Shown: in pieces, positions 1 to 11,442 of the stretch
How the letters are laid out: each line of letters begins with the position of its first letter
Position numbering within the stretch: position 1 is the first letter of the stretch
DNA from: Zingiber officinale
Lineage: Eukaryota; Streptophyta; Magnoliopsida; Zingiberales; Zingiberaceae
Assembly (NCBI RefSeq): GCF_018446385.1
Contig: NC_055988.1
Location: forward strand, 161,150,209-161,214,208
Length of the DNA: 64,000 nt
Direction: 5' to 3'
The notes under the pieces: model-generated
Told to the model about the DNA's origin: nothing
Databases searched by the model: none
What the model saw: the letters and a program-made list of their open reading frames with translations, nothing else
Program-made: the position numbers and the translations under genes

Positions 1-636
1 TACACACTATATGCTGACAAAATTCCATAAAACTAATCTAATGCATAAAAGAAAACACACGAGAGCTACTTATACTGCAGGTGAGGGGTTTCTTACCTTG
101 TGTGCTAGATTTCTTACAAATATAATCGCTAGAAATTCCGGTGGAGACGACTTCTCAACGGTTCGCTCGCATCCACGTGCTCTACTCGCGGAGGGGAACG
201 TCCTTGTGCTGAAATCGTCGCCGGAAAGTGACCTTGGGACCCTAGGGATGGAACCCTTGTTGTGGCGCCGAGAGAAGGAGAGGGGAGAGGGTTGGCGTCG
301 GCGTGAGGGTTTTGGAGAGGAGTTGCCGAACCAAGTTCTAAAAATAAACCAAACCCCAACTTAAATTTCCTATTTATATTAAGGAGTTAATTCGCCCAAT
401 ACCAATATAAATTTTATTGGTTCTCTTTCCTTTCAGCACGGCTCTGCTGGGTTCAACTGGTTACTAGTATTATCCCCAAGCCATAGGTCTCGGGTTCAAT
501 CCCCGCTTAGGCCGTTTTCGTTTTCTAATTATTTTTGCTACTTCCGTTACTCTAAAAATTCCGGAAAAATATCTAAAAATTCCAGAATAATCATAGAATA
601 TTTCTAATTTATCTTTGAGAATTTTCGGGCGTTACA
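1..636 (-). repeat. 3' LTR of gypsy A, truncated by window
   Basis: Matches 7246-7880 with about ten substitutions and a 1-base length difference. The outer end on the plus strand reads GGGCGTTACA, against GGGCATTACA in the other LTR, giving a TG..CA-type boundary at 636. The rest of this LTR (about 1.8 kb) lies left of the window. Confidence 0.95.
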
Positions 637-650
637 ATCCCCCATACTTT
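637..650 (-). other. Polypurine tract of gypsy A
   Basis: On the minus strand the bases next to the 3' LTR read AAAGTATGGGGGAT, a typical plus-strand priming site that abuts the LTR start TGTAACGCCC. Confidence 0.8.
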
Positions 651-671
651 ATAAAAAGTTCATCCTCGAAC

Positions 672-1900
672 TTAGAATAATTCTGGGTACTTCTGTCTCA
701 TGCTGGCTTCTGTCTCCCAAGTTGCCTCTTCTGCTGTGTGACTGTGCCAAATAACTTTGACTAATTGTACTTCCTTATTCCGCAATTTCTTAACTGCTCG
801 GTCTATTATCTGAATAGGCTGACTATCATAGCTGAGGTCTTCGCGGATCGGTACAGGGCTCAATCACTGGGTGGCATCTGGGTATGCTTCTTGATAGAGA
901 CATGAAATACGTTGTGGACAGGTGACATTTCGGGGTAGCTCTAACTCATACGCTACCTTGCCCACTCTTCTGCTGATAAGGTATGGTCCCATATATCTGG
1001 GACTTAGCTTGCCCTTCTTCCCAAAACGCATTACTCCCTTCATGGGAGCTACTCTGAGGAACACTGAATCCCCAACTGAAAACTCTAAGGGTGCGTTTGT
1101 ATAGCTCTTCTAGCGGCTCTGAGGTGTCTCTATCCTCTGGCGGATCTGTTATCTGCTGTGATATCTGCTACTAGATCTGTCTGAGCTCTCTTTTCTTCAC
1201 CACTCTCATACGTGATTGGAGATCTACACCTCCGCCCATAGAGAGCCTCGTAGGTGCCATGCCGATAGTGGCTTGATAGCTGTTGTTGTATGCAAACTCC
1301 GCTAAGCTCAGATATTTGCACCAACTTCCTTGAAGTCTAGGGCACTGCTCGGAGCATATCTTGAGTACTGATTTACTCGCTCCGTCGACCATCATGAGGG
1401 ATGGAATCTTGTCTTGAACTTTAACTTGGTGCCCAATCTTGTTGTACACACTCCCGAGTGCGATGTGAATCTGCATCTCTGCGAAATGATGGTTCGTGGG
1501 ACTCCATGTAGTCGACGATCTCGGAGATACAACCGAGCTAGCTTCTCCATGGAGTAGGATATCTTGATAGCTAAGTGGGCTGATTTAGTCAACCTGTCGA
1601 CTATTACCCGGATGGCGTCAAAACCATTCGTGGTTAGGCGGTTCCACTATGAAATCCATAGAGATATCCTCCCACTTCCATTCGAATCTGTATAGGCTGA
1701 ACTCCTCCTGGTCGCTGATGTTCCGCCTTGACTCTCTGACAGGTGAGACAGATGCTAACATATCTGGCGATGTCTCGCTTCATCCGGACCACCAAAAATG
1801 GTTCTTCGGTCTTGATACATTTTGGTGGAACCTGGATGCATCGCATAGGGAGTCTTGTGAGTCTCCGTATCTCCTCCTGATCTGGAACACAGAGTCTGTC
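672..1900 (-). pseudogene. Gypsy A integrase and chromodomain remnant
   Basis: The C-terminal part of a gypsy polyprotein in several frames. Pieces seen: the zinc-binding segment with [14 protein letters not shown] (about 1780-1900), core fragments starting TKSAH and containing LHGVP (1392-1592), a segment with FAYNNSYQATIGMAP (about 1200-1476), GPYLISRRVGKVAYEL (864-1064), and a chromodomain-like tail with KLRNKEVQLVKVIW and EEATWE (672-863). The chromodomain is expected to guide integration to marked chromatin. Frame changes between the pieces mean there is no intact integrase. Confidence 0.88.
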
Positions 1901-3469
1901 ACCAAAATATAACACCCCGCTATCGGACACTCTGAATTCTCTACTTTCTGATTCTGCTAGCCCTTGCTTGATTTTCTGAATTTCAGGGTCCTGCTCCTGA
2001 GCTAACTGAATATCACCAAGCAAGGTAGACTCTAAGGTCATAGTAGAGAGCTGTCCAACGATGAGTTCGAGACCGAAATCTACGATCTCCTTCTGTAGGG
2101 GCGGTGATACGGCTGTAAGAGATAATAAGGTAGTACTGGATTTTCTGCTAAGTGCATCTGCTACCCTATTTACTTTCCCTGGGTGGTAGAGGATGTCTAT
2201 ATCGTAATCCTTGACCAGCTCTAACCATCTGCGCTGTTGCATATTCAGATCTTTCTGAGTGAAGAAATACTTCAGACTCTGATGATCTGTATACACTCTG
2301 CACTGAGCTCCATATAAGTAATGTCTCCAAATTTTGAGAGCAAACACTACTGCTGCAAGCTCAAGGTCATGAGTAGGGTAATTCTTCTCATAATCCTTGA
2401 GTTGTCTGGAGGCATAGGCGATCGCCTTGCCGTTTTGCATCAATACTGCTCCTAGTCCCAACTTAGAGGCATCACTATAGATGTCAAAGTTGCTGGTGTT
2501 GTCTGGTAGAGCCAAAATGGGAGCACTGGTCAATCTCTTTTTAGCTCATTTGTTCTCACAGTCCTCATCCTTTGAAATTTCCTATTCTTTACGGTAAGAG
2601 CATCGGTGGGAGGCTATCCTAGAAGTCCTCTACAAACTTTCACGTAATATCCTGCTAATCCCAGCTCCCGATTTCTTTGGCGTTCTTAGGTCTCTTCCTG
2701 TTACTTACGCTATCTTGCTGGGATCTACCATAATCCCATCCTTTGTGATGATGTGACCCGGGAAGGACACACGATCTAGCCAAAATTCACATTTCGTGAA
2801 CTTGGCGTTGATCGTCGGATGCTTCCGCACTAATTTCTGGTGCTCTGAGTGTTCTTCCTGAGTTCCTGAGTAGATAAGGATGTCATCGATAAACACAATA
2901 ACAAACTTATCTAAATACTCCCTGAATACTCTGTTCATGAGATCCATGAATGTAGCTGGAGCATTGGTCACACCAAAGGGCATGACTACGAACTCGTAGT
3001 GTCGTATCTGGTCCTGAATGCTGTCTTGGGTATATCCCCTTCTTTAACCTTCACCTGATGATAACCTGATCTGAGATCTATCTTAGAGAACACTGCTGCT
3101 CCCTTCAGCTGGTCGAACAGGTCATCGATTCTGGGAAGGGGATACTTGTTCTTGATCGTGACTTGGTTCAGTGATCTATAGTCTATGCATGCTTCCATCC
3201 TTCTTCTTCACGAACAATACAGGCGCTCCCCATGGTGAGTGACTCGGGCGTATGAAACCCTTGTCAAGCAGCTCCTGTAGTTGCTCCTGAAGTTCCTTCA
3301 ATTCTGCTGGAGCCATGCGATAAGGCGCTTTGGAGATAGGATTTGTACCGGGAATGAGCTCTATCTCAAAGTCAATCTCCTTGTCTGGTGCTAAGCCTGG
3401 TAACTCTTCTGGGAAGACTGCTGGGTAGTCACATACGACTCGAACCTCTGCTAGCTGTGGGTTCTTGTC
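1634..3469 (-). pseudogene. Gypsy A reverse transcriptase and RNase H remnant
   Basis: The connector after the protease (about 3200-3469) contains [11 protein letters not shown] and [15 protein letters not shown] follows with DLRSGYHQV and the catalytic block [13 protein letters not shown] (2705-2983). The stretch 2534-2700 is a decayed RT/RNase H linker with stops. RNase H (1634-2533) is the longest open piece and holds [32 protein letters not shown] and [11 protein letters not shown]. At least two frame changes and several stops make it non-functional. Confidence 0.93.
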
Positions 3470-3997
3470 CTAGCGGGCGTTGACTACGTGTGCTAGGAAC
3501 CCTGTACATCCTGAATCCAGTAGCTTCTGTGCTTTCATAGCTGAGAGGAACTTCTTGGCCTTTCTCTTTGGTTCCCCGCTGTATTCAAATTGCACTGCCG
3601 CTTCAGGTTGGAAGATGACTTTCTGTTTACGGCACTCTATGGTAGCACCGTATCTGATCAGAAAGTCCATTCCAAAGATAACGTCATAGTCGGTCATCTC
3701 TAGCACTATCAGATCACAAAAGAGCTCTCTGTCTGCTATAATGACCGGCACTGCTCTGAGCCAGTGCGTGGATGTCATGATCTCTCCTGAAGGTAGTGTC
3801 GTCAAAAACTGACCACTGAGTACCTCTGAGGGTATTTCTAATTTTTCGGAGAACATCCTGGCTATATATGAATGGGTTGCCCCAGTATCAAATAGAACAG
3901 TAGCACTATACTGTAAAATGCTAATCTGACCTGTGACAACTGTCGAGGCATTGGCTACGTCCTCTCTGGTGAGTGAGTAGATCCTCGCATTCGCCAT
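3470..3997 (-). pseudogene. Gypsy A aspartic protease domain
   Basis: An open stretch of 175 codons with the retropepsin active site LFDTGATHSYI (D-T-G intact) and the second conserved block DYDVIFGMDFL. It lies between the gag zinc knuckles and RT, as in gypsy Pol. A TAG stop after NAR separates it from the RT connector, which then continues in the same frame, so one nonsense mutation divides an otherwise readable protease-RT junction. Confidence 0.9.
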
Positions 3998-4009
3998 AGC
4001 TAGAGGGGC

Positions 4010-5199
4010 TTCTAATCTGCCCTGGCTGATAAGTGGACCTTCTAGAGCGGCCTACATCTGATATAACTGAGCTGGCTGGCCTGCATACTGAATCTGCTGT
4101 GGCTGAGGAAGACCGGTCTTGTTCGGGCACTGCTTGGCCATGTGCCCTTCTTGTCCACATTCAAAGCATCCTCGTGTGCCCTTGCGACAAACCCCTGGGT
4201 GGAATTTCCCACAAGTAGCACACTTTGGATAGCTGGGTCGCTTGCTAGATGGTCCTCCTTTTGGGTCACTCCCTGATTTGCGCTTGCTGTTGGAGTTCCC
4301 TTTCCAGTTAGAGTTGTGGCCTTGCTGTTTTTGAGTGTGAGAGTTTCCTTGGCCTTTGGACTCTGAGGAGACTTGCTTCTGCTGTTCTGGTAATGCTCTG
4401 TGGTCAAGGCACTGCTCACTAACTCCTCTGTGGTTTGTGGCCTATGTATGCCACCAACCACGTTCACTGCTATCTCTGGCCTCAGCATCTTGAGCATCAA
4501 CCGGATTCGTTCCTTCTCTGTGCTGACTAGCTATGGGCATAGACGAGCCAACCTGTTGAATTTCTTCACGACTTCCTCAATTGAAAGGTTGCCCTGACGA
4601 AACTCGGTGAACTCGTCGTAGTGGCGGTTTGTAACCCGTATGTGAAAGAACTCCTCGAAGAATTCTTTCTCGAAGTCAGCCCATGACATCTGGTTCACTG
4701 GGCGCTTCGTTCTGATTCTTTCCCACCACATGCGTGCGTCTCCTGTCAGGCAGAAGGAGGCACACTTCACCTTCTCGTGTTCTGGCCAGTCCAGAAGCTC
4801 CATCGTGCTCTCCAGTGTTTTGAACCAGGCTTGTGCATCCCATGGTTCACTAGTGCCTGAGAAGTTCTCTGGCTTGACTCGCTGCCACTGGATCAGATAG
4901 GCTTCCTTTCTTGACTCAGCTGCTGGGACTGCTGGTGCTGGTACTGGTGCTGGCGCTGGCGCTGTAGGCTGAGCTGGTGGAACCTCTAAGACTTCTGGAG
5001 TCGTCAGGTTCGGTTCCGGGGTGACTGTGGGGGTACTCTGCTGATTAGCCTTGAGGGTGGCTATCTCCTGTTGCTGTTCAGCTAGCTGCTGCTGTAACTG
5101 AGCCACTAATGCTGTAAGGTCTGGGGGAGGCACTGAACTGCCTGCCTCTTGCTGGGGCTCAGTAGCTAGTGCCCTTCTAGCTGGGCGTCCTCGTGCCAT
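4010..5199 (-). pseudogene. Gypsy A gag remnant
   Basis: Starts at the methionine of MARGRPARRAL, preferred over an upstream in-frame Met because it opens the conserved Gag. A Pro/Ala/Gln-rich N-terminus is followed by the retrotransposon gag domain (AWFKTLESTMELLDWPEHEK, then WWERIR and FEKEFFEEFF). A stop ends this frame at about 4531. The rest continues in other frames and includes a CCHC zinc knuckle, CFECGQEGHMAKQC (about 4110-4170). Gag would package the RNA; the stop and frame change inactivate it. Confidence 0.9.
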
Positions 5200-5413
5200 T
5201 GCTAAAGACATAGAGGACAGAACATGAATAACTATTACAATCATAATTGTATAACTATCGTTATCATGTTATATACTATCACATACTATCATGCAGCAGT
5301 TTATCTATAAACATGAGCTATACAAGAAAGCAAGAAACATAAATAAAGTAGAGGTATTCTTACTTGGAAGCTGCAGGTTCAATGCTGATGTGTGTGTAGG
5401 AAGTATGGAACGC

Positions 5414-5426
5414 TGCTCTGATACCA
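5414..5426 (-). other. Primer binding site of gypsy A
   Basis: On the minus strand it reads TGGTATCAGAGCA, complementary to the 3' end of initiator methionine tRNA. It starts three bases inside the 5' LTR end at 5430, fixing both the LTR boundary and the orientation. Confidence 0.92.
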
Positions 5427-5429
5427 CTC

Positions 5430-7880
5430 TGTAATGACCCGCCTTCTACTAACTAGGCTATAAGGCCGATCGTCACATTATGCTGTGCTAAACTATTCCC
5501 TGACCATCTCTAGAACTAGATACGGAAGCTGGACTAATTAAAATTTTGCTAAGCTGTTAACATTTCTTGGTGCTACATGTACTAAGGAGTGTAATCTAAA
5601 GTATACCTAACATATACTACATCCCCTATGGTCAAGGAACTGAAATATATGTTTTCCAGTTGTTATCAGACCTCCCAATCGATCCACGGATCGATTGGAA
5701 TAGTCGGATCGATCCAGGGATCGATCCAGACGGCTACTGTATGCGGGACATAAGTTGGATAGATCCAGTGATCGATCCAGCATGTTACTGTGCCCGGGAC
5801 GATAATTTGGATCGATCGGCTGATCGATCCAGGCTGGTCAATCGATCCATTGATCAATCCCAGAGTTCTCTGTTCGCGACGGAATTGGCTGGATCGATCG
5901 GCTGATCGATCCAAACGTCTACTGTTCGCGAGCTGAATCGCCCAGTCGATCAGTTGATCGATTGGAGACCCTCGGATCGATCGGCTGATCGATCCGAGTT
6001 TCTGATTTCGACCCAAAGGTCTGATTTCAGCACTGATGCGTGCCAAAGTCATTACACAACACTATAAAAGCTAAGAGAAACATTCTACTAAGTAATGGCT
6101 AGCATACTAAACATGATTAAGGCATAGAATACTAATTCATGGCATGTAAACATATGGTAACCAAAACTGACAAAGTTTTAAATTGTTCTCTCGCTAACTA
6201 ACAGAAACATAAGATAACGCTTGCTATAAGTACTAATGCATACTGAACACGTTCTAATGCATAATAAAATAAAACTAGATCCCTAGGATCTTTATTCCAG
6301 TTCCTTCCACACATATCTTGATCTGCATTGACCTCCAGCCTCCACAGCTAGTCCATTTTCCTTTTACCTGTATCTGCAGTATAAGGAAAATAGTATCTGT
6401 AAGCTAAAAAGCTTAGTAAGAAATCATCTACCTCACTAAAACATGCATACGATGCAAATATGATTTTAAATCATGCTGTTTGAAAGGATATGCTAAGTAT
6501 ACTGAATAAACTAAACATGGCATGGCATATAAGCATACAATCATGACATATCTAAAGCTGAACATGATATCAATCACATGGTATCAATGAAGAACTAAGC
6601 TGATACTAAAAACTAAACTAAGCTAATACTGAACTACTGTTAGGACTGTACTGAATTCACGAACTAATTTGTGAGAGGTTGAAAACCATATACATATAGT
6701 AAGTAAAAATACTAAACATGCTGCTGATGGGCCCTGGCAACTGTACTTGTTGTGCGCGCATCCCTAACTAGACACGGGATGCAAGTTCCGAATCTAGTAG
6801 GATTTACTAGGTTAGCTAAACCTAGGGACGACTATGGGAGCCCAACCCAATGGATATCTAATCCAGTACAGTGCCACTGAAAGTAAAATACTGTAATAGC
6901 TAATACTATTTTGCTGAATCTAGGTTATCTGAACCTAGAACTAGGTTGTCTGAACCTAGAGGCGACTGTGGGAGCCCACCCATTTGGACATCTAGTCTCG
7001 TAAAAACTGAAATAAAACTGATCATGCTAATTAACATGTTCTATGGCATTTAACTAAATGCCCACTGTATCATAAGGCTGTTCTAGGCATTTTGTCGAGC
7101 ATTTGGCGCTCTCTAACTCTCCTCTCGATCAGGGAGACCACCTCTAGGCACCCAGCAGCGTCTAAACCCCTATCTACAGAGGATACACGTGCTCAGCCCA
7201 TCTAGAGATGCTCACTAATCCCTAAATATGTGAGAAGAGTTAAAATACACACTATATGCTGACAAAATTCCATAAAACTAATCTAATGCATAAAAGAAAA
7301 CACACGAGAGCTACTTATACTGCAGGTGAGGGGTTTCTTACCTTGTGTGCTAGATTTCTTACAAATCTAATCGCTAGAAATTCCGGTGGAGACGACTTCT
7401 CGACGGTTCGCTCGCGTCCACGTGCTCTACTCGCGGAGGGGAACGTCCTTGTGCTGAAATCGTCGCCGGAAAGTGACCTTGGGACCCTAGGGATGGAACC
7501 CTTGTTGTGGCGCCGAGAGAAGGAGAGGGGAGAGGGTTGGCGTCGGCGTGAGGGTTTTGGAGAGGAGTTGCCAAACCAAGTTCTAAAAATAAACCAAACC
7601 CCAACTTAAATTTCCTATTTATATTAAGGAGTTAATTCGCCCAATACCAATATAAATTTTATTGGTTCCCTTTCCTTTCAGCACGGCCCTGCTGGGTTCA
7701 ACTGGTTACTAGTATTATCCCCAAGCCATAGGTCTCGGGTTCAATCCCCGCTTAGGCCGTTTTCATTTTCTAATTATTTTTGCTACTTCCGTTACTCTAA
7801 AAATTCTGGAAAAATATCTAAAATTCCAGAATAATCATAGAATATTTCTAATTTAGCTTTGAGAATTTTCGGGCATTACA
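5430..7880 (-). repeat. 5' LTR of gypsy A (2.45 kb)
   Basis: Bounded by TGTAATGACC at 5430 and GGGCATTACA at 7880 on the plus strand. It holds an array of eight spaced GATCGATC palindromes (5676-6000) and a degenerate tract with repeated 'ctaggt..gaacctagg' phrases (6780-7000). The segment 7246-7880 is nearly identical to 1-636. Confidence 0.93.
5676..6000. repeat. Array of spaced GATCGATC palindromes in gypsy A LTR
   Basis: About eight units of 24-28 bases, each an inverted repeat of the form GGATCGATC-n-GATCGATCC, separated by unique spacers of 10-25 bases. The last is perfect over 12 bases: CTCGGATCGATC (5971-5982), four-base loop, GATCGATCCGAG (5987-5998). Short open frames across it are by-products of the repeat. 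Confidence 0.9.
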
Positions 7881-8312
7881 AATGGAGAGTGGATATCTTC
7901 ATTGTGGAGGTTATGGATGTTATAGAATGAGCATCATAACGTGGAGTACTGCTCCAGGGTGAGCATTTAATACAGTGAAGGGTATGAGACCTTCATTGTT
8001 GGATTGATTAACGTTCAAGGGTGAGCGTTGAAGATAATGAAGGGTATGAGACTTTCATTATAGTGTTGTGAACAACGAGTGAAGTTGTGAACAACGGTGA
8101 GTAACTCTTCAGGGGGAGAGTTCTTTTGATGTGTGCTAATAGGGGGAGAATGTAGGGTTTAAGTTAGACCTTCATTACCTAAAGAGAGAATTTGCCCTCT
8201 AGGAAAGGGGGAGAATGAAGGAAACCCTCATTCATACTTTGGTGGGAAAGGAAGTTGAAGCTATGAGATTAGCCTAACTTAAAGGTATTGTCAAACATAA
8301 AAAAGGGGGGAT
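7881..8312 (+). mobile_element. SIRE-like copia, 3' internal remnant
   Basis: The sequence between the gypsy A LTR and a SIRE-like LTR. It carries repeated phrases such as 'gggtatgagaccttcatt' and 'agggggagaatg' and ends in the purine tract AAAAAAGGGGGG (8299-8310) directly before the LTR. No coding frame is preserved. It is best read as the non-coding 3' internal region of a copia element into which gypsy A inserted. Confidence 0.6.
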
Positions 8313-8565
8313 TATTGGTGCAATATCCCTTGGGTCAAGGTTGACCTAGTTGACTAAGCTTGAGAAGGCTCAAGCTTGAGTCTTGATGTTTGAGTTTCGA
8401 TGTTTGACAATACATGGAGACTGATAATACATGGAGATTGCAGGTGCAATCGTTCATTTGAGGAGATTGTTGGTACAATTCTCCTCTGGTCAAGGTTGGC
8501 CAATTAGATGTGAAGAAAAGTCAAGTAGGTCAAGACTGATTGGATACTTGACTGAGAAGTCCTGG

Positions 8566-8790
8566 TGAGTGAAGCCAGACAGTTGAAAAATCTTGGTGAG
8601 TGAAGCCAGGTGAAAGACCTAGTGAGTGAAACTAGGCAGAGGAGAAGTCCTGGTGAGTGAAGCCAGGCAGTTGGAAAATCCTGGTGAGTGAAATCAGGTG
8701 AAAGATCTAGTGAGTGAAGCTAGGTAGTAGGGAAACCTTAGTGAGTGAAGTTAGGTGAAAGTCTTGGTGAGTGAAGCCATGCACATGAAA
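8566..8790. repeat. Tandem hairpin units around GTGAGTGAAG
   Basis: About eight units of 20-42 bases. Each has the constant loop GTGAGTGAAG flanked by a short inverted repeat. The stem differs between units but stays paired in most: CCTGG/CCAGG in some and CCTAG/CTAGG in others. Confidence 0.85.
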
Positions 8791-8996
8791 ATCCAGGTAG
8801 GTCAAGGTTGACCGGACACCTGGTATTGAGAAGTTCAAGTAGGTCAAAGGATTGACCAAATATTTGGCAGAAGGAGAAAAGTCCAAGTGGGTCAAAGGGA
8901 TTGACCAGACACTTTGTGAGGAAGTCCTAGCAGGTAGAGGGTGACCAGATGCTAGGCATGATGTCCCAACAGGTCATGGTTGACCGGATGTTAGGT
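8790..8996. repeat. Hairpin units with GGTCAA..TTGACC core
   Basis: Five units with an inner stem GGTC..GACC and an outer stem that varies: CCAGGT/ACCTGG (8793-8798 with 8818-8823) and CCTAGCA/TGCTAGG (8926-8932 with 8950-8956) are perfect; CCAAGTG/CACTTTG and CCCAACA/TGTTAGG have one mismatch or wobble; the TTCAAGT/ATTTGG unit pairs only in part. Confidence 0.85.
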
Positions 8997-9037
8997 TTAG
9001 GGACTTTGGACGTGATTTGCCAAGTCACAAGTGAGTC

Positions 9038-9365
9038 CAATCGATCAACCGATCGATTGACTCATGCCCAATCGATTGGTTGATCGATTGGGTGTGTCCT
9101 GTGACAAACTCTCCTCCCAATCGATCAGTGGATCGATTAGGAAGCTAGGTTTGTCGCACAGAAGCCCTCCCAATCGATCACCCGATCGATTGGGAGCCTC
9201 CAATCGATCGGGCAATCGATTGGAGCGCTGGAAATCACACGATAGCCTTGAATCGATCGATTGATTGATTCAGACGATTTCCAGAGAGCATAGAGGAGCT
9301 TTGGATCGATCGATCGATCGATCCAAAGCCTCCCTAATCGATTGGGAGCAATCCAATCAATTGGG
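9038..9365. repeat. GATCGATC palindrome array in SIRE-like LTR
   Basis: About seven spaced palindromes such as CAATCGATCAACCGATCGATTG, plus one continuous palindrome built on five GATC steps (9299-9326). The design matches the array in the gypsy A LTR although the two elements belong to different superfamilies. Confidence 0.88.
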
Positions 9366-9899
9366 ATCCGACCGTTAGCGCTGGATAAAGCCGTCGTGAG
9401 CGTTTTCTTCAACAGACTTTCACCCGATTCTTCTCCGATCTTCACTGTGACATCTCCATAGCTCACCGCCAGTTCTTGAAGCTTCTTGGAGCAAGGTGTT
9501 CTTGCACTTCCAAGGTCAAGAGGCGTTCCAAACAAGAAGGAGAAGCTAGCTAGGGTTCATTATATAAAATCTTGTAAGATTTACTTGTATTTACTTCTTC
9601 TTTTCTTCTTGTTGTTGTGTGAGTTTGTACAAGGCTTCTCCGCCTTCAGTAGTTGTCATAAAGAAGTGTTTTTAATAGTGGAGTACATGTCGTGTATGAA
9701 TCCTTGGATTAGTCACCTCTTTTTGAGGTGGATACTAAGTAAATCCTTCATGTTAGCATTGTATGTTTGTTTCTTATATTTTCCGATGCCTATCATCACC
9801 AAGAAGCAAGACGACGAGCGCACGACGAGCTATTCACCCCCTCCCCCCTCTAGCACATTTTCACCCTAACAATGTGCTCATCCACCATTTTTCTATCTT

Positions 9900-10928
9900 A
9901 TGTATGCTAAAGAAGTACTATCAATGGGATATTCACAAGCAAAATATAATATATGGACTACTGAGGAGAGCAATGAATTATTAAAACCTATGGTTGATGC
10001 TGCAATGCGAGGATGGCGTGATAGGAATGGTGTGTTACGTTGAACAAAAAAACAGTGGAAATAAAAATACTTCCCACTCTTAATGCAAAACTTGGGTGTG
10101 AAAAGACTTTTGCACAGTCTCAAAGTCATTTGAAGTGGTTCAAACAACCATATAATAACTACTATAAGCTTATACGTCATAGTTCTGGGTTTGGATGGGA
10201 TTCTATGACAAAGAAATTCACGACTAGTGATGAAGTATGGGAGGATTATTTTAAGGTTAGAATAATAAATTGTATATTTACAAACGGTATATTTACCATT
10301 AGAATTTGAATTACACTTATGATTTTTGTTCTTTGGCAGTCTCACCCTAAACATGAACATTAGCAGACTGATATTTTTGAGGATTATGAAGACTTAAGAC
10401 TTGTAGTTGGGAATGGAACTATTACAAGAAAATACGCAATTGGACTAGAAGATGACACTGATGTGAGAACCTTTGAGACAGAAGAAAATGAGGGTACTAA
10501 CTTATTAGATAATTACATGTTTGATCACAATAGTGGTGAATTCATATAAAGCAATAGGCAAGAAGCCTCTATTTTTTAAGGACCTTGCTTCACCATTACC
10601 ATCTCAACCTATGAGTTCTGAGGTTCCACAAGCAACTAGAAAATGAGATAGGACCAAATTTGAAGCAAAATCAAGCACTTCAAAGAATATAGACCCGGAT
10701 GTTTTAAATAGGCTCTCTTACAACATTGAGAAAGCATCTTCTAAGATTGAATTAGTTGGCATTGCAGATGATAATTGTTGGGATGCTATAAAAGAAGTCC
10801 CAAACTTGGATAATCGTACTCGTTACAAGGCGCTTGAGTGGCTCAATACTAGAGCAAAGAAGGTGGCTTTCTTGAAAATGACAATTGAAGAGTGTTTGGA
10901 GTGGGTAGATTTTAAAATGAGTGATTGA
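9900..10928 (+). pseudogene. Harbinger Myb/SANT-like accessory gene, broken
   Basis: The second gene of a PIF/Harbinger element, whose product in active relatives helps the transposase bind the element ends and enter the nucleus. Segments seen: the Myb/SANT-like start WTTEESNELLKPMVDAAMRG (about 9950-10010), the continuation with ILPTLNAKLGCEKT, LKWFKQPYNNYYKL and HSSGFGWDSMTKKF (10050-10253), a probable intron (10254-10339), an exon with DIFEDYEDLRLVVGNG (10340-10547), and a tail ending ECLEWVDFKMSD (stop near 10928). A frame change in the A-run near 10045, and stops at about 10362 and after 10547, inactivate it. It lies just upstream of the transposase gene on the same strand, the usual order for the pair. 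Confidence 0.82.
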
Positions 10929-11164
10929 GTAGTTTTTGGGGACATAAATTAGTAATTAATGTTAGAATTTTTATTTATAATATTTTGAATTATTTTCTAA
11001 TTATTGAACTAGTAGTGAATTATTAGCTCTTGAGTTCTTTCTAATTCTACAAGTTTTGGATTGTTTATTGAACACATCTTTATTTTGGTTATACATGGTA
11101 TGTTTTTTCATGAATTCGTAGATGTTCTTTCATTTTAATTGCTTGTTTAATGTCGGACATTTAA
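10929..11164. other. Spacer between Harbinger genes
   Basis: AT-rich sequence between the Myb/SANT-like gene and the transposase start. I see no further gene or repeat in it. Confidence 0.6.
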
Positions 11165-11433
11165 ATGGAAAATATCAATATGTATGAAGTAGATGAACAA
11201 ATGGAAGAAGAAGAATTGCAAGAAGAGTTGCATGAAATCATTGAGTATTTGTTGATGGAAATTTCTAAGACCTTCTATGTGCTATATTAGTATATAGCTA
11301 ACATACAGGACGAATGTGTTCATCGTCCCTTAAATAGACAACCAATAAGTACAAGTGGATATGATTATATTCATAGAATATTAAAAGAGAATCCAATAAA
11401 AGTTCGAGAAATTTATAGAATGTACCTCGACAT
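11165..11433 (+). pseudogene. Harbinger transposase, 5' fragment
   Basis: The N-terminal part of a PIF/Harbinger DDE transposase. It starts at the ATG of MENINMYEVDEQMEEEELQE and contains PISTSGYDYIHRILKENP. A TAG stop lies near 11288. The frame is cut by the MULE insertion at 11434-11442 and resumes at 56580 without loss, apart from the 9-bp TSD. See the 3' fragment for catalytic residues. Confidence 0.85.
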
Positions 11434-11442
11434 ATTTTTAAA
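11434..11442. repeat. MULE target-site duplication, left
   Basis: ATTTTTAAA, identical to 56571-56579 on the other side of the MULE. Nine bases is the length typical of Mutator-family insertions. Confidence 0.95.

Larger units (their letters stand above)
1..7880 (-). mobile_element. Ty3/gypsy chromovirus A, partial
   Basis: A gypsy-type LTR retrotransposon read on the minus strand. The order gag, protease, RT, RNase H, integrase, chromodomain-like tail runs from about 5200 down to 672, as in chromoviruses. The 5' LTR is 5430-7880 and the 3' LTR begins at 636 and runs off the window at position 1. A tRNA-iMet-type primer binding site and a purine tract lie where expected. About ten substitutions over the 636 shared LTR bases suggest a fairly recent insertion. 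The coding region is nevertheless broken by several stops and frame changes, so it is not autonomous now. It sits inside a SIRE-like element, whose sequence resumes at 7881. The far-side TSD is outside the window. Long LTRs (2.45 kb) fit the Tekay/Del type, which is inferred. Confidence 0.93.
8313..9871 (+). repeat. SIRE-like 3' LTR (1.56 kb)
   Basis: Begins TATTGGTGCAATATCCC (the usual TG appears mutated to TA) after a purine tract and ends CACCCTAACA at 9871. The start phrase with 'gggtcaaggttgacc' and the C-rich end are shared with the solo LTR at 54649-56329. It contains, in order, a GTGAGTGAAG hairpin array, a GGTCAA..TTGACC hairpin array and a GATCGATC palindrome array. The last sits upstream of a likely transcribed region (9400-9870). 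Confidence 0.8.

Noticed and set aside
5660-6052. Open frames on both strands rich in Ile-Asp-Pro/Arg-Ser-Ile-Asp repeats
   Set aside because: They are translations of the GATCGATC palindrome array in the LTR, with no conserved domain.
8566-8996. CRISPR-like regular repeats
   Set aside because: The units are contiguous hairpins with a variable stem inside plant LTRs, with no uniform spacers or cas genes.
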